DNA of 64,000 bases from Plazaster borealis (Eukaryota; Echinodermata; Asteroidea; Forcipulatida; Labidiasteridae). This document shows positions 38,276 through 51,500 of the stretch, one piece after another; position 1 is the first letter of the stretch; each line of letters begins with the position of its first letter. The translations under genes and the position numbers were made by a program. The stretch lies in NCBI GenBank assembly GCA_021014325.1, contig CM037474.1, positions 19,896,488-19,960,487 on the forward strand. Direction: 5' to 3'. The notes beneath the pieces were generated by a model. It was not told where the DNA came from, made no database searches, and worked only from the letters and a program-made list of their open reading frames with translations.

Positions 38276-39259
38276 TACAGTAGGTGACTAAACTTACACA
38301 TGGATGTTTGATTATGGATTAAAATACAGCTAACCCTACTGGGACTTCAGTCGTATTCACACTCCGTCCGTCCGTCCGTCATAACCGTAGAATGTTCCTG
38401 TGTAGTAACACTGTCATCTAGCAGAATGTGGTTGTCCTAATCCAAACTGCCATTCAACACAAATGCCTGCACATCAGCCTTCCTGAGCCAACTAGAGTCC
38501 ACTGATAGCTTCAAACTGACTCCCTCTTAGTTGATTGGAGCTGCAACTTGTTGTAAGCTGAATGTAGATGCACGGACTTGAAGACCTGTTTCCATCTAGG
38601 TTCATTTTGATCCATCATGATTCATCCCCCCATTGGCGGATGATTAGGGTCGAAATATCTATCAGAAATGGAATAATAAAAATATAAACAATTGACTTCA
38701 ATCTAAGAACAACTGACATGTACAACTGAAGCTATACTTGCAGATTCTTGACATTTTTTAAAATAAAGATTTAAAAGCATCGACTTTCAGGGGTTTTTTT
38801 GTTTACAAAGTTAAATATATAAGTTTATTACATGGAATTTTTTTTTATATACGGTGTATTTAAAAAAAAAAAATGTGATGGCACAAGGAGCGGTCAAAGA
38901 GGGCATCAGGTGAAATTAGGCAGTCAAAAGAGGGCAAACTTCATGGCTAACTGCTCATGGCACCATCTTGGAATTCATCTTTGTTCGGGGGCACCCCAAA
39001 ATAGCTATGCCGAACGACCACTATACCAAACGAAATTGATGGATCCCGCGGTGTTTGTTTAGCGGCGTTCTACTGTCTATGTAATAATTGCATCAGGGAT
39101 ACAGAGACCTGCAGCAGGTTTCACAAAACTTTACGCAAAGTGTGTAAGTCCACTTGCACAAGATTTCTTGTGTTAGTATTACGCAATAAATGTTGCGCAA
39201 GTGGACTATTGAAGTCAAATAAATTTCATGAAATCAGCGGCCAGACTGCTAGATTTCAT

Positions 39260-39420
39260 ATTTAATATTATTATTATCATTATTATTATTGGTTTATTTC
39301 ATACAAATAAAAATGTGAACAATTGTACAGTATGGCAACCGATAGGTTGAATTGCACTATACAGTGATACATAAACAAGAAAAAAGGCATAAATATAAAA
39401 TAAAAAACAAACAAAACATA
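39260..39420 (-). mobile_element. Probable LINE 3' end, reversed
   Basis: A TTATTATTATTATT run, then TTTATTTCATACAAAT and AATTGCACTATACA. On the minus strand this reads as a 3'UTR ending in an AATAAT microsatellite, as in CR1/L2-like elements. There is no coding part. It probably lies in the plexin 3'UTR. Confidence 0.4.
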
Positions 39421-39484
39421 GCACTATACAAAGATTTAACCCTTTCTTCATTCACTGATACATTTTATAAAGCATACCTATTTC

Positions 39485-39571
39485 TTATAAGGTGTTGTTG
39501 AGGTCTTCACACAGCTTGTCAAACTTTTCGGCTAGATTGTTGAATTCATTCTCCTCTAGGGCCTCCATAAT
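39485..39571 (-). CDS. PLXNB1: Plexin last coding exon
   Basis: Encodes [20 protein letters not shown] then CEDLNNTL and TAA. It matches the final helix of the GAP fold (I..AL...L..K...L). Acceptor ATCTTAG. Confidence 0.85.
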   Translation of the reverse strand: MMEALEENEFNNLAEKFDKLCEDLNNTL

Positions 39572-42500
39572 CTAAGATAGCAAACACCAAGAAAATCAGT
39601 CTTAATCAATTTAACATTACATTATATTAATGTTTGTTTCACAGGGTGGGCAGACCTGATGCAGATGACGTGACCAGACTAGGGTGTCATGTGATAGAGC
39701 TCAAAAGAAGCTCATTGGTCAATCCCAGAGCTGCCAACATTTACAATCTTGCAATCAGGGAGATTTTGTACAACAATCAAGGAGATATTTAGAATTACAT
39801 TCAACATGATAGGGAAAAAGTTTCAATAATCAGGGAGATTTTCAAATTTGTTCCTCAGAACATGGAAAGATTGGTTTTATTTTCAGGGAACTTTCTGCAG
39901 AATCAGGGAGAGCTAGCAGCTCTGCCATCCTGTACACTGCACGTATACAGCTATGCGTTTCAATTATTTCATCATCATTTTAACTCATTTGAATAATTAA
40001 GTGCTTTGAGACACCCATAGATAAAGAACTACATAATAACTACTTATTATATATTATTAAAACCGTTAGATGGTGACGTCATTATGTGAGGTCTGTAAAC
40101 AATTATATGGGATATTTTAAATGTAATTTAATGTAATTTAATGTAGATGGTTTTTACAAAATGAGTTCAGTAGAATTGCTACAATTTCAAGATTTTCAGA
40201 ACTTCACCGGTCTGTTGTACGGTTGTGCATAGTAACAGTTAACATTCAATGGAACTTTATCGGTCTCTTGTACGGTTGTGCATAGTTAAAGTTAACAATC
40301 AATAGAACTTTACCGGTCTCTTGTACGGTTGTGCATAGTTAAAGTATAACTCATTGAGGGCGCTCTTTGAGTGGAAGTCATACTGATGCCTAACGGAATG
40401 TTCAGCTAGCATTGCACTCATGTCTTGATCACTGACGGCCGGGTAGCTCCTGATGTCATTGTAATAGCTGTCCCAAAAGTAAAAGGAAAATAACAGTTTC
40501 AAGAACAGAGCTTCGACAGTTTAGTTCACAAGTCAGACCATTTTGAACATTGAGAAAATAGAATTAGCTATTGCAAACTGCTCACCAACCAAAAGGACCT
40601 ATGGTAGAAATGCACAAAATCTGGGTACTCCACTACAGGAGGGTACAAGCCCCTTGCGGCCGTTATGGTCTCTAGAGGGTTAACACTGATAGTACATTTT
40701 CAACGAACAATGTAATTACCTAGAAACCCATTCCTTGTATCGAGGTATGTCCTTGGCATAGAGCAGTCTACTGGATGGAGAATCTTTAGTCAAGGGGTGG
40801 TCTGAGACTGAACAGGAGTCCATCAGAGTTTGACCAATGATTGACAGGCATGCATCCACCGTCTCGGACTTGTAGACATCAAAGATGATATTTGGATTCT
40901 TGATGAGATTCACCCAGAAACGCAAGGGAAGACTACAAGAGGAAAAAATCACAATAAGAACAAATTAGTATCACAATACAATACACAATACAACAGTGAT
41001 TGCATTACTTCAATTAGTATTGGGCTGACTGTTCTAGAGGTGTCTAGTGCCGTCAGAAAGTGGGTTTGGGTTGTAGTCCTAGCACTTTTGTTCATAAGAA
41101 GGACACTTAATAATCCTAGCTTTGTCCTTCAGATAGGACATCAAGCTGTAGGTCCTGTGTGTTGTGTAATTCCCCTTGAAAGAACCTAGTGAACTTATTG
41201 TAAAGAGAAGGGGCTTACCCCAGTGTTTCTGCTATGGTCTGGCAGCAATATGTGCCACATCACTTTTTTCCCTTTTTTTAATTAATTAATTAACTCATTA
41301 ATTAATTAATTAATTTATTTATTTATTTATATCGGTTTAAAAACACCAAATACTAAAAATGACAAAATAATACACCAAGTATTACAAAGACAATCCAAAA
41401 CCAAAAATCCGGACCAGCCATATATAAGAAAAAAACAAATATTATTACTCTGATTAAAATACAAACTATCAAAAGTATCTGACAAAAATATAAACTAGCA
41501 AAAGTATCTGATAAAAGTATAAACTAGCAAAAGTATTTGATAAGAATATAAACCAGCAAAAGTATCTGATACAAATATAAACCAGCAAAAGTAACTGATA
41601 CAAATATAAACTAGCAAAAGTATCTGATACAAATAGAAACTAGCAAAAGTGAAATTATCACAAAGAAGAATTACAAGATAAACCTGTAAATAAAAAAGGG
41701 TTTTAAAAACAGAACATGCATTCATACAAATTTATAAAAACATGGAAAGCTGGAATTGATTAAGATGAAAAGTTATCACAAAGAAACAAAAAATACAAGA
41801 TACAAAATCTGGTAAAAGAACGGACATTTATACAAATTCATAAAGTCCCGGACAACGCTTGAATAGTGGATTTTCTATATCTGTCCGTTCTGCAGAGCGC
41901 TGGAACTAAAGCCCGGTTCATACTTCCTGCGAATGCGAATGCGATACGAACGTTGATGTCACGAATTCGCAACGAACAAATCGCAGGAGTTGAGTGCGAA
42001 CATTCGCAGCGAAAATAGAGCTGTGACGTCAAAGTGACGTCCAAATTCGCTTTGCATTCGCATTCGCTTAAATATGAACCAGGCTTAACCCTGTCAATGT
42101 ATTTTCTCTCAAATGTATATTTGAACAGTCAGTTTTAAGAAGGGGGAGGGGAAAGCATATTTATAATGTGTTTTAACAGTTTATCTCATAGTTGCTTCCT
42201 CTCAAAAAATCATTCTTAACAATCTCCACCAGAGTTGATATTTCAGCACCAGAGTGTCATTTATGATAGACACTGGCCCATTATAAATCAGAGCTGCCAA
42301 ATTCTTATCTCAGGGAGAACGTGTACAAAAATCAGGGAGATATTTAGAATTACATTCAACATAACAGGGACAAAGTTTCCATAATTTCATATTTGTTCAT
42401 CAGAACTTTGAAAGATTGGTCTATTTTCAGGGAACTGTCTTCAGAATCAGGGAGAGTTGGTAGCTCTGTATAAATGTACATAATCATCTTTAAATTGTTT

Positions 42501-45500
42501 TAGTGGACCGACCCCATACAATGTTGTCATCTATTGATATGTATTTCCTTTAGTGGGGGGGGGGGGAGGTTGCCCAATCATAGATACCTGTTACTCTTCC
42601 ATGAATGCACCACTTCTTCTTGGTTTGGGATGCAATGATGTTTTGCTTGGTCATCTAAGAAATCAAACAAGTACTTGATACACAGAGGGAGTGTGTTACT
42701 ACGGTGGTTCACACTGAAGATCATCTCAAATAACTCATCTATATAGGACTGCAACACACCCTGATGAGAAACAGAGACAAAACACGGCATGATCAAAGGT
42801 TTACAAATAACATTCAACAGCAGTTTCAATCACTTTAACCATTTACAGGAGTGGATTTCACAAAGCACTTAGATACATATTAAGATGAGCTGTCAGATCA
42901 GAGAGTAAAAAAAACGACACAAATCTGAAACTCGCATTCCAAGTACATGACAAAGTGGATGGATTTTTTAGTTCAGGATCAGTGGTTTTGTTTGTGCTGA
43001 AATGATTTGCACAAAAATGTTTGCACAATCAGTCGATCTTGCAGGAATAGTTTGTGCAATTGCCGATCGTGCAGGAATTTTGTGACCCTTATTAGGATCT
43101 ATTAAACCTGGAAAGTGTGTTGACATCTGCTGGCTTTCTGGTCCTTGCTCTATGCTTATAGTTTTCTACCTTTTCTATTTTTACATTCGAGGCCTGGTAG
43201 TTTGTAAGAGTTACCATAATACATACACTTCCATTAATTTATTGTACTGGTACAGACAATACAATGTGTACTTTACTTGAATCACTGTCATGAAAATGAA
43301 AATAACAGATTTACGTACCTAAAAACGCCTTACAAAAATACATAATTTATGTCTCAGTTAACGCCTACAAATCCATTTTAAAAAAAAAAAAAAAAAAAAA
43401 AATTCCAGGGCTTCACCCTGACCACCTGGGGCCCCCTGCGGCTCCCCTGGACCCCACGCCGTGAAAACGCTCCGCTCGCTTAGCTCGCTATGCTCAATTT
43501 TAGCCGGCACTCAAAACTTTCTAGCTACAACCCTGGCTGTCAGTATTACCATTGTGATTTGTATTGTGACATTACACTTAGCAATTAATTGCTTAGCAAT
43601 TAAGATTGATTTGCACTTAAGAACAATCTTAGCTCTTTAATCGAGCCCAGACCATACAGGCCACAAGTGGCTTGTACCAAAATGCCCACAGCGGCCCGAT
43701 ACGGCCACAAGATTTTACCTACACGCACTTCCACTTAACCAAGTAGGTCAAAGTCACACATAATCATTGGTCCTTGGAATAAAGTAGGACATTTTTATGA
43801 ATACAACTCTGGGCTGACCTATATGTAAACATAGTAGAGGTTTTTAGAGACTTTTCTGGCTATTTAATAAAAGATTTTGCAGATTTTTCAGAGCGTAAAA
43901 AAATCAGAAATCAGACTTAAGTAGGAAGAATAATAAGCCTGCAAAGTAAAGGTCATATCCTGAGTTGACAATTGTTTCCAATTGTTAGAAGAAGTAACTA
44001 TGAATAGTAAAAATTGCGGGTACAACCAAGTGTCAAATCTCCTTTGGGAGGAGTGTTGGCTCTGAAAAGAGCTGGTGTAGTCTTGATGTTTCGAACAGTA
44101 TATTGTAAAGCTTCAAACTTTCCAATTGCTATTTCCCATGGTAACACAGTATCTATCTACATTTCAAAATCAATACCAAATATCTGTTTTGTGTATTTTT
44201 TTCTATACCTTTTTATTCAACAATATAGCAAAAACTTAACTTGCAGTAACTTTTAGTTTTGTTGTGGTTTATTATTTTTTTATTCAAGTTGTGCTATCTA
44301 CTTGACTTTTAAACATTTTTATTTTAAACCAACTATTGTACAGTCCCTGTAATATATGTTCAATGAGGTAGTTCAATCAAACTAAAAAGATTGAATGAAT
44401 AAAAAGCAAATGCACCAAAATGCTGAACTAACCTTGGTGGTTAGTAATCGGGGCAGATAGATCTCAGCCAACATCTTGTGATCTTTGTCACCAGATTTGT
44501 GATACTCCGAATCCGAAGGTTTGACTAAATGCCAGAGTTTAGCGCCATTTATATCTGTGTCTGCTGCCAGCATGGGTGTGGTCATTGATCGGGCGGGGCT
44601 ATTGGCTGCAGGCAAGCTCACTAAAGATGAAATGTGAAAAACAAATATAGGATCATCAGTAACATCTCAATATTCCTTATATATTGTATATATCCAACAT
44701 CTAAGACCAGCGGAACAAAAACGGCAACAAGTAATCTTTGCTGGAATTAATTTAAAATGTTTTCAATCAATAAGGAAATTGAGTTCACAAGAGAGTAAAC
44801 ACAGGACAAAGAGTTGAACAAAGGAGGTCATTACAATAATGTAGTCTTGTTGGTGTTGGTTGAGGGGGGGGGGGTGCTTAGAACTTACTGCCTTTAGAGT
44901 TTGAGAATGCTGACATGGTGAAGCCCTGCTTTGGAACCAATGCTATTGTTGCACCATCTTTAATCTGTCAAAAGAACAACGAAATCAAGCTTAATAGCTT
45001 TACAAACATTTTTACACAGAACTGAAAAGTCACAAAATGTTACGCTTGCAGTAACTGAAAGAGGCAATAAACTGAGCGACAGAACCTTCTTTTGAATTGC
45101 CGTGTGTTCATCTTTATGTTCATTAATGTGAATGTGTAATTTACCTCTGGATAATTCCGAAGCATATTGAGCCTTTTCCATTCTCCTTCCGTCTTGCCGT
45201 CATCATCTTGAAGTAACATACGACCCTCCTGTCCATTTCTCCACTCTGTTCAAACCATCAAAAATGCTTTTTTCATTTATCCAATCATCGGCAGCAGCAT
45301 CTCATCGCACAATTTCACTCATCAAAGAAAACTTTGCAAAGTTAAACATGGCAGAGCTGTCAAAATTTGCATCTTGGAGATTTTGTACAACAATCAGGGA
45401 GATATTTAGAAATTCATTCAACATAATAGAAACAAAAGTTTCCATAATCAGAGAGATATTCAAATTTGTTCACCAGAACTTGGAAAGATTGGTTTATTTT

Positions 45501-48500
45501 CAGGGAACTTTCTGCAGCATTAGGGAGAGTTGGCAGCTCTGACACGCTTACCAGACAACATATCAATGTAATTGCACATTTGTTCCTGGACACAAATCCT
45601 GTCTAGTTTTTTTGTCAAGGAACTTCATTTCTTAAAAGGTCTGTATACGTTCAGTAATGACTCTGAAAATTAATGGCAATAAAAACTGACGTGGTAAGAA
45701 GTACAGCAGCTTTGGATAGTATAATGCATTTTGAGAAACTTTTCACTTAAAAGTACTGCGGTTATGTAAAAAGACATCAATTTTTAATCAAAAAAAATTT
45801 GAATCTGAGAAGCGTTACTGACAGTAACGTTTCTCAGATTGTGTATTCCAATTGCAGATTATTCTTCCTGCGTGGACATAACCGCTCCAGATTTTCGGCA
45901 AATATCTCAAAAACACTACCACCTTTTGAAATTACATTTTCACAGGTTAATTTTATGGTATCTACAATTATATAGGATTGAAACAAACAGTGGGTTCCAA
46001 TTACCAAACGTATACAATCACTTTAAGCAACAATCTCTGTATGGTTCAGGTCTAAGGCAAGTTTGGGCTTTGCACGAAAAAAAATGACTAGTCCTCAGAA
46101 CTGGAAATCGAGAACCTACCTAGATCTAATTCATCTTTAGGAGGTCGAAGACTGTAGGGTGTTGTCTTGCACAAGGCATCTAGAATCTTCTCTTTGACTT
46201 GGAAGATTGTGTCATAGTCCAGCACCTTCACCTGTACCATCTGAGGATCCTTCCCTAGACCGATGGCATTGATCATCTAAGATTCAAACATGAATACTCC
46301 AGTTTAATATAGAATATCAACAAAAGTATGCGAAGTTATGCACATGGTTAACCCTTTCAGTGCCAGCTTTTTTGTTTGCGTTTTGGACCCAAAATGTCCA
46401 GCTTTTTTTGGCTTTTTGAAATTCTATATAAAAAACAAAACAAGTCTTTCTCACCAAACAAAATGTATTTTGCTGATTTGTGTTGCCTTGGTACATTCCA
46501 AAGTCATCAGTATTTCTTGAGTGATAATGCCCTCTCATGAAAACATGTATATTATGGGTCGTATGTGTACGATTGATGACACTTTTTGAGTACATAAAAA
46601 GATTGTACAAATATGATAATGATGGTGCTTTCGGAATAAATAAAATAGATCATACATGTACGACCTTGGCACTGACAGAGTGACAAGTTAACGATATAAT
46701 AAGTGTATTCTTAAAAGCACTGTAATGACAAAGATATTTCCTGTGCACACTCATATTACTGACCGGTGCCTTGACCAGCAACATTTGAATTCTCACATCA
46801 TTTTGCATGAGACAAACTCAAACTTCTTCCCCCCCCATCAACACCTCCCACCCCTCTCCCTAGACTAAGACAAATGGTCAGTGTTTTTTTCTCGAGCCTT
46901 GTTTATCCTGTAGTTTGTGAGCCAATAGGGCACAGCTACTTACACTGGTAGCAAGTTTTCTGCCACTTCTGACTCCAAAGCTAGCACCATGTTAAGCTTG
47001 GGCGATATCGCCTTTTTTCATCCACGATGTATCGTCAAGAATATATCGCGATATTTGATAATATTGCGATAAATTTTTGATGACGTCAAACTTCTACACG
47101 AAACTCACTGTGTAAGTTTTAGTTGAAGTAGCGACCGTTTTATTTCAGCTTTTCTCCAATGAACTATTCTTCGGGTTTTACTCTAAACTATGGGGTGAAA
47201 ACCTGGGCCTATTACTTACACGCATTTAATGTGTCAACTGCGCATGACAGACTGTTCTATATGTGTGCATAACTAATTAGATCACCAACCTCGTCCCCAA
47301 GGTGTGTCGAGCAGTACGAGGTGCTATTGTAAACATCGTTGGAAATAAAGTAAACCATGGGGACGAGGTTGATACAACACGTGATAACACCCGGAAGCGC
47401 GATGTGGTAGATTTTCGGTAGTCTGTGCATGGAGGAAGATCTAATTTTCTTCCTCCATGGTCTGTGCGAGACCTCCTGATCGCTAAGGCTTTGATGTTGG
47501 TTTTTTCGAAGAAACCCGGTCGGGTCGGATTTGTTGGGGAATCTTGCGGTTGCGGTCTGTGACTTGCAGCTCTTTGTTGTTGCAAGATCGTCTCAACTAG
47601 GAGATTTTTTGTTGCAAGATCGTCTCGGTTAGGAAATGCATCGCGATACTTAGTCGATATCGCGATTTACCGATATCACGATAAAAAAAAACAAAACCCG
47701 ATATCGTAATCGTTTCAGAACTAGTATCGCGATATTTGATAATATCGTGGTATCGCCCAAGCTTACACCATGTGTATTTTGACCTAATTTCCCTTGTTTC
47801 AACCTTAAGGCCATGTCACATAGTGCAATTTTTACAGGCAACTTGGAGGCAACCAACTGCCACTGCATGCAAAAAAGGAACACTTCGGCGGCACAAGAGA
47901 CATTCTTCTAGCTGTAACTTACTATCATCCCCAAGAAAAATAACAATGAGAAAACGATAATGTGAATGAATTTTCAAACTGGTTGCCTGTTATTTACCTC
48001 GTGTGACATAGCCTTTAAAGAGCTTTTTTGTATGACATCAATGGACACTTTTAGTGAGATCTCAACAATTTCTTCATTAAATCCTGCAAGAACACATGTC
48101 AACACATTTCCTACGGCCTTCTCATAATCATTGGAGCCAAACTGTATAAAGTGGGTGTGGCCTTCATCACACTTATGCAGGCGTCAATTTGAAGCGTGGA
48201 CCCACCCTCCTCAGAGGTCGCAAAATATCGACGCCGTTTCGATGCCGAAGCCTGAGGTCAATAATGTTGTTGTTATAGTGAAGCCATAACGTTCTTTTTT
48301 AATAATTGGGTGAAGCGTTACCTATAAAGTTGATGAAAAGGGTGAAGCGTTGACGAGCCTTATTTGTGTTTGGTGATGTGACATCGAATCCACTACATCA
48401 GTCGCGCCGAAAATATGTCGAAGTCGTGGCATTTCAAACAACTGTAATTGTGATGCAATCTTTGAAGATGGCCTGTTTTGCAATTCGCGCAAGCCAACTT

Positions 48501-51500
48501 GGAATTTGCGTGAGCACAATTTTTGAACTGAAGTTTGCCCACACACAAATACAAACATTCTAACATCGCGCGCCGCACCACCTTGCAAACTGTATCCTGT
48601 GGTGCGTTCCACTTGCGCAAACGTTGCCAAGTTTGCGCACGTTTGCTACCGATCTCATTTCGAGTAGAACGAGCTGTGCGCCGCCAACGTTGGCGAAAGT
48701 CAGCAACGAGGCGAACTAGACTGGTCCCCTGTCCTTATCAGCAAGGAAAGACGTCAGATGTTCAGGCTAGCGATTGCGAACGTACGATCGCGAACGTACA
48801 TGTACTTCTGAGACTGAGTGTTGGGGTACGTGGTGGTTTTGATATGGCTAACACTGACAGTACAACTTCATGCTTTTTAAGTTTTATAACAACAAAAATG
48901 TGTTTGTAGAAACATTGGATTGACAAAATAAATGTCACTGTATCTTTGGATTTGAAACCTGGTTGACTTGGTACTTTTTTAGCAGTGTGGAATTACAAAT
49001 TTAACCATTGCAGTCATTGGTATAGTTATAAGTAAACATTAATGAAGCTTGATTTTAATAGAGGTGAAGCTTGAACTATGCAGATGGCCAATATGGTGAA
49101 ACAGTGGTGAAGCGTCAGACCTGGCAAAAACTGAAAAAGTGAAGCTTCACCTATGGAAATAATTCAAAGGGTGAAGCTTGGACTAACAGATTTGCTGATA
49201 GAGTGAAGTGGTGGTGAAATCCTGACCTTATACAAAATTGGCTCATGTGAAGAAAGGTGATGACGTGAGGAGGGTGGGTTCAGGCTTCAAATTGACGCCT
49301 GCATTAAAGGGACTGTGTCGTCACAATCAAAGAAGGCCAGTGGCTGTACAAGGAATTATGAACTCTCGCCCGGTTACTGCAAGCGCACACCCTCACCCGG
49401 TATCATTTCTATGGAAACGCACAAACCGTATAAAGTGGGTGTGGCCTTCATCACACTTAAAGGTATCGTACACATTTGGTAATGACTCAAAATATATATA
49501 AGCATCAAAACTTACTTGGTAACAAGCAACGTTGATAGTATAACACATTGTAGGAAATGACTCCCTCTGACTCCCTCTGAAGTAACGTAGGTTTTGAGAA
49601 AAGAGGTAATTTCTCACTAAAATAATAAAAACTTCTTTCAAGAAACCTTTTATTCCTATCTGAAAGTACACAAATTTGTACAACAAGGGTGTTTTTTCTT
49701 TCATTATTTTCTTGCAACTTCGATGACCAATTGAGCCCAAATTTTCACAGGCTTGTTATTTTATGCATATGTTGGGATACACCAAATGAGAACACTGGTC
49801 TTTGACAATTTCCAAATGTGTACGATGCCTTTAACACCAACAGGTCAGAAACAAAGGAGGATGAGATGGTATACAATGTGACTCACCATATTAGTGTAAT
49901 TGATCTGTTGTCTGATGACCTTGACCTCACTCAAACCGTAACGAGCTTCTCCAGTGATTGCGTCGACTGGTCCCTTTTCCATCTGCTGTTTGATAGCAAT
50001 GAAGAGTTTGAAGAGGGGTTCTCCTGCTGTATCCTTAATGAAGTTGTACAGAAGGAATGTCAACCAGTTACTGACCATCTTCTCAGCCACAGATTCATTC
50101 CTAAAATCAAAAACAACAACAATCAGTTATTTCACAGTAAGTGGATTCAGAGATAAGTCCAGCTTTTCCATTTTGGTCTGAGAAAGAAAAGCATTAGATT
50201 TAAAAGTCATAAGAAAAGGAAGACGAAGTTAATTACAATGAAAAAGCATTCATGGCGCACCATCGACTGAGAGAACCATTCTGAAAAGTGGGAATATAAC
50301 CATTTATTTATTGTTTATTATGATACGGTGAGCTGGGAATACTTCTGCATCTGATGATGTCAAACTTTTCCAGATATTCTTCTTACTGTGTGGTCATTCC
50401 TCTTATTTTGAAAGTGAGGCTGCAACATACAAACCCTCCTCTGTAGTTAAAATGATGCTTTTATCGGTAACAATTACTGATAGTCCGATAGTTTCCAATC
50501 ATTCCTGACATCACGATAAAAGAACTAGATGCAACCTTTTTATTTTTTGTGACAAAATAGAAGCCATTTTGAAAGTGAGGTTGTCCAACTCCAAACTGTT
50601 CATCTGACTGAGTGAGCCGGAAAGTCATTGTGCTATAAGCGCGTGCGTTTTGGTTGCACGTGCAGACTGTACATTACGTTGGGAAGTCATTACGCGCAAA
50701 CTCTAACCTGCATTGGAAAGTCATTGCGCCATACGCCCTTGAGTTTTGGTTGCACACGCAGACTGTACACGGAGTTGGAAAGTCATTGTGCCATAAGCGC
50801 ATGCGTTTTGGTTGCGCGTGCAGACTGTACATTACGTTGGAAAGTCATTACGCGCAGACTCTAACCTGCGTTGGAAAGTCATTGCGCCATACGCCCTTGA
50901 GTTTTGGTTGCACACGCAGACTGTACACGGAGTTGGAAAGTCATTGTGCCATAAGCGCATGCGTTTTGGTTGCGCGTGCAGACTGTACATTACGTTGGAA
51001 AGTCATTACGCGCAGACTCTAACCTGCATTGGAAAGTCATTGCGCCATATGCCCTTGAGTTTTGTTTGCACACGCAGACTGTACAGTCTGTTGGAAAGTC
51101 ATTATGCCATAAGCCCGTGTGTTTTGGTTGCACGCGCAGACTCTAACCTGCATTGGAAAGTCATTGCGCCATACGCGCATGCGTTTTGGTTGCATCATGT
51201 TTATTGGTATTAATGAGAGATATATGAGTATTAATTCAGCAAATTAAAATCAGGAGGCATTCGTCTTACTTTGACGCATAATGTCAATAGACTTCCATAA
51301 AAGACTGTAAGAGCTCATAGAAGCAGTGTTTAGTATCACTGTTTAATGCACATCCTTTTTCATGTTTCATAATACGGGGACAATACTATAAAACATCTTT
51401 ACCGGTAAGCACATTTTTTGTTCTTACTATAGCAGTAAATGTGCTGTGCAAAAGTGTATTTCATAAGTGATCAACAAGATTGGACAGTGCGTGTGCGCAT

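Larger units (their letters stand above)
31038..39484. other. Intergenic sequence and probable plexin 3'UTR
   Basis: No gene found apart from listed repeats. It includes a G/C-homopolymer-rich patch near 31245-31340, poly-C/poly-A near 32800-32850, AT-rich low-complexity sequence and a CCGT microsatellite at about 38363-38380. Where the plexin transcript ends is not visible; AATAAA on the minus strand at 39293-39298 lies within repeat sequence 190 bases after the stop. Confidence 0.45.

Noticed and set aside
48535..48909. 124-codon frame as a transposase remnant
   Set aside because: Basic, low-complexity peptide without DDE or DNA-binding motifs that I recognise; it lies inside a non-autonomous element.
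50628..51213. Plus-strand frames rich in [15 protein letters not shown] repeats
   Set aside because: They result from the 158-bp array in a plexin intron, antisense to the gene.
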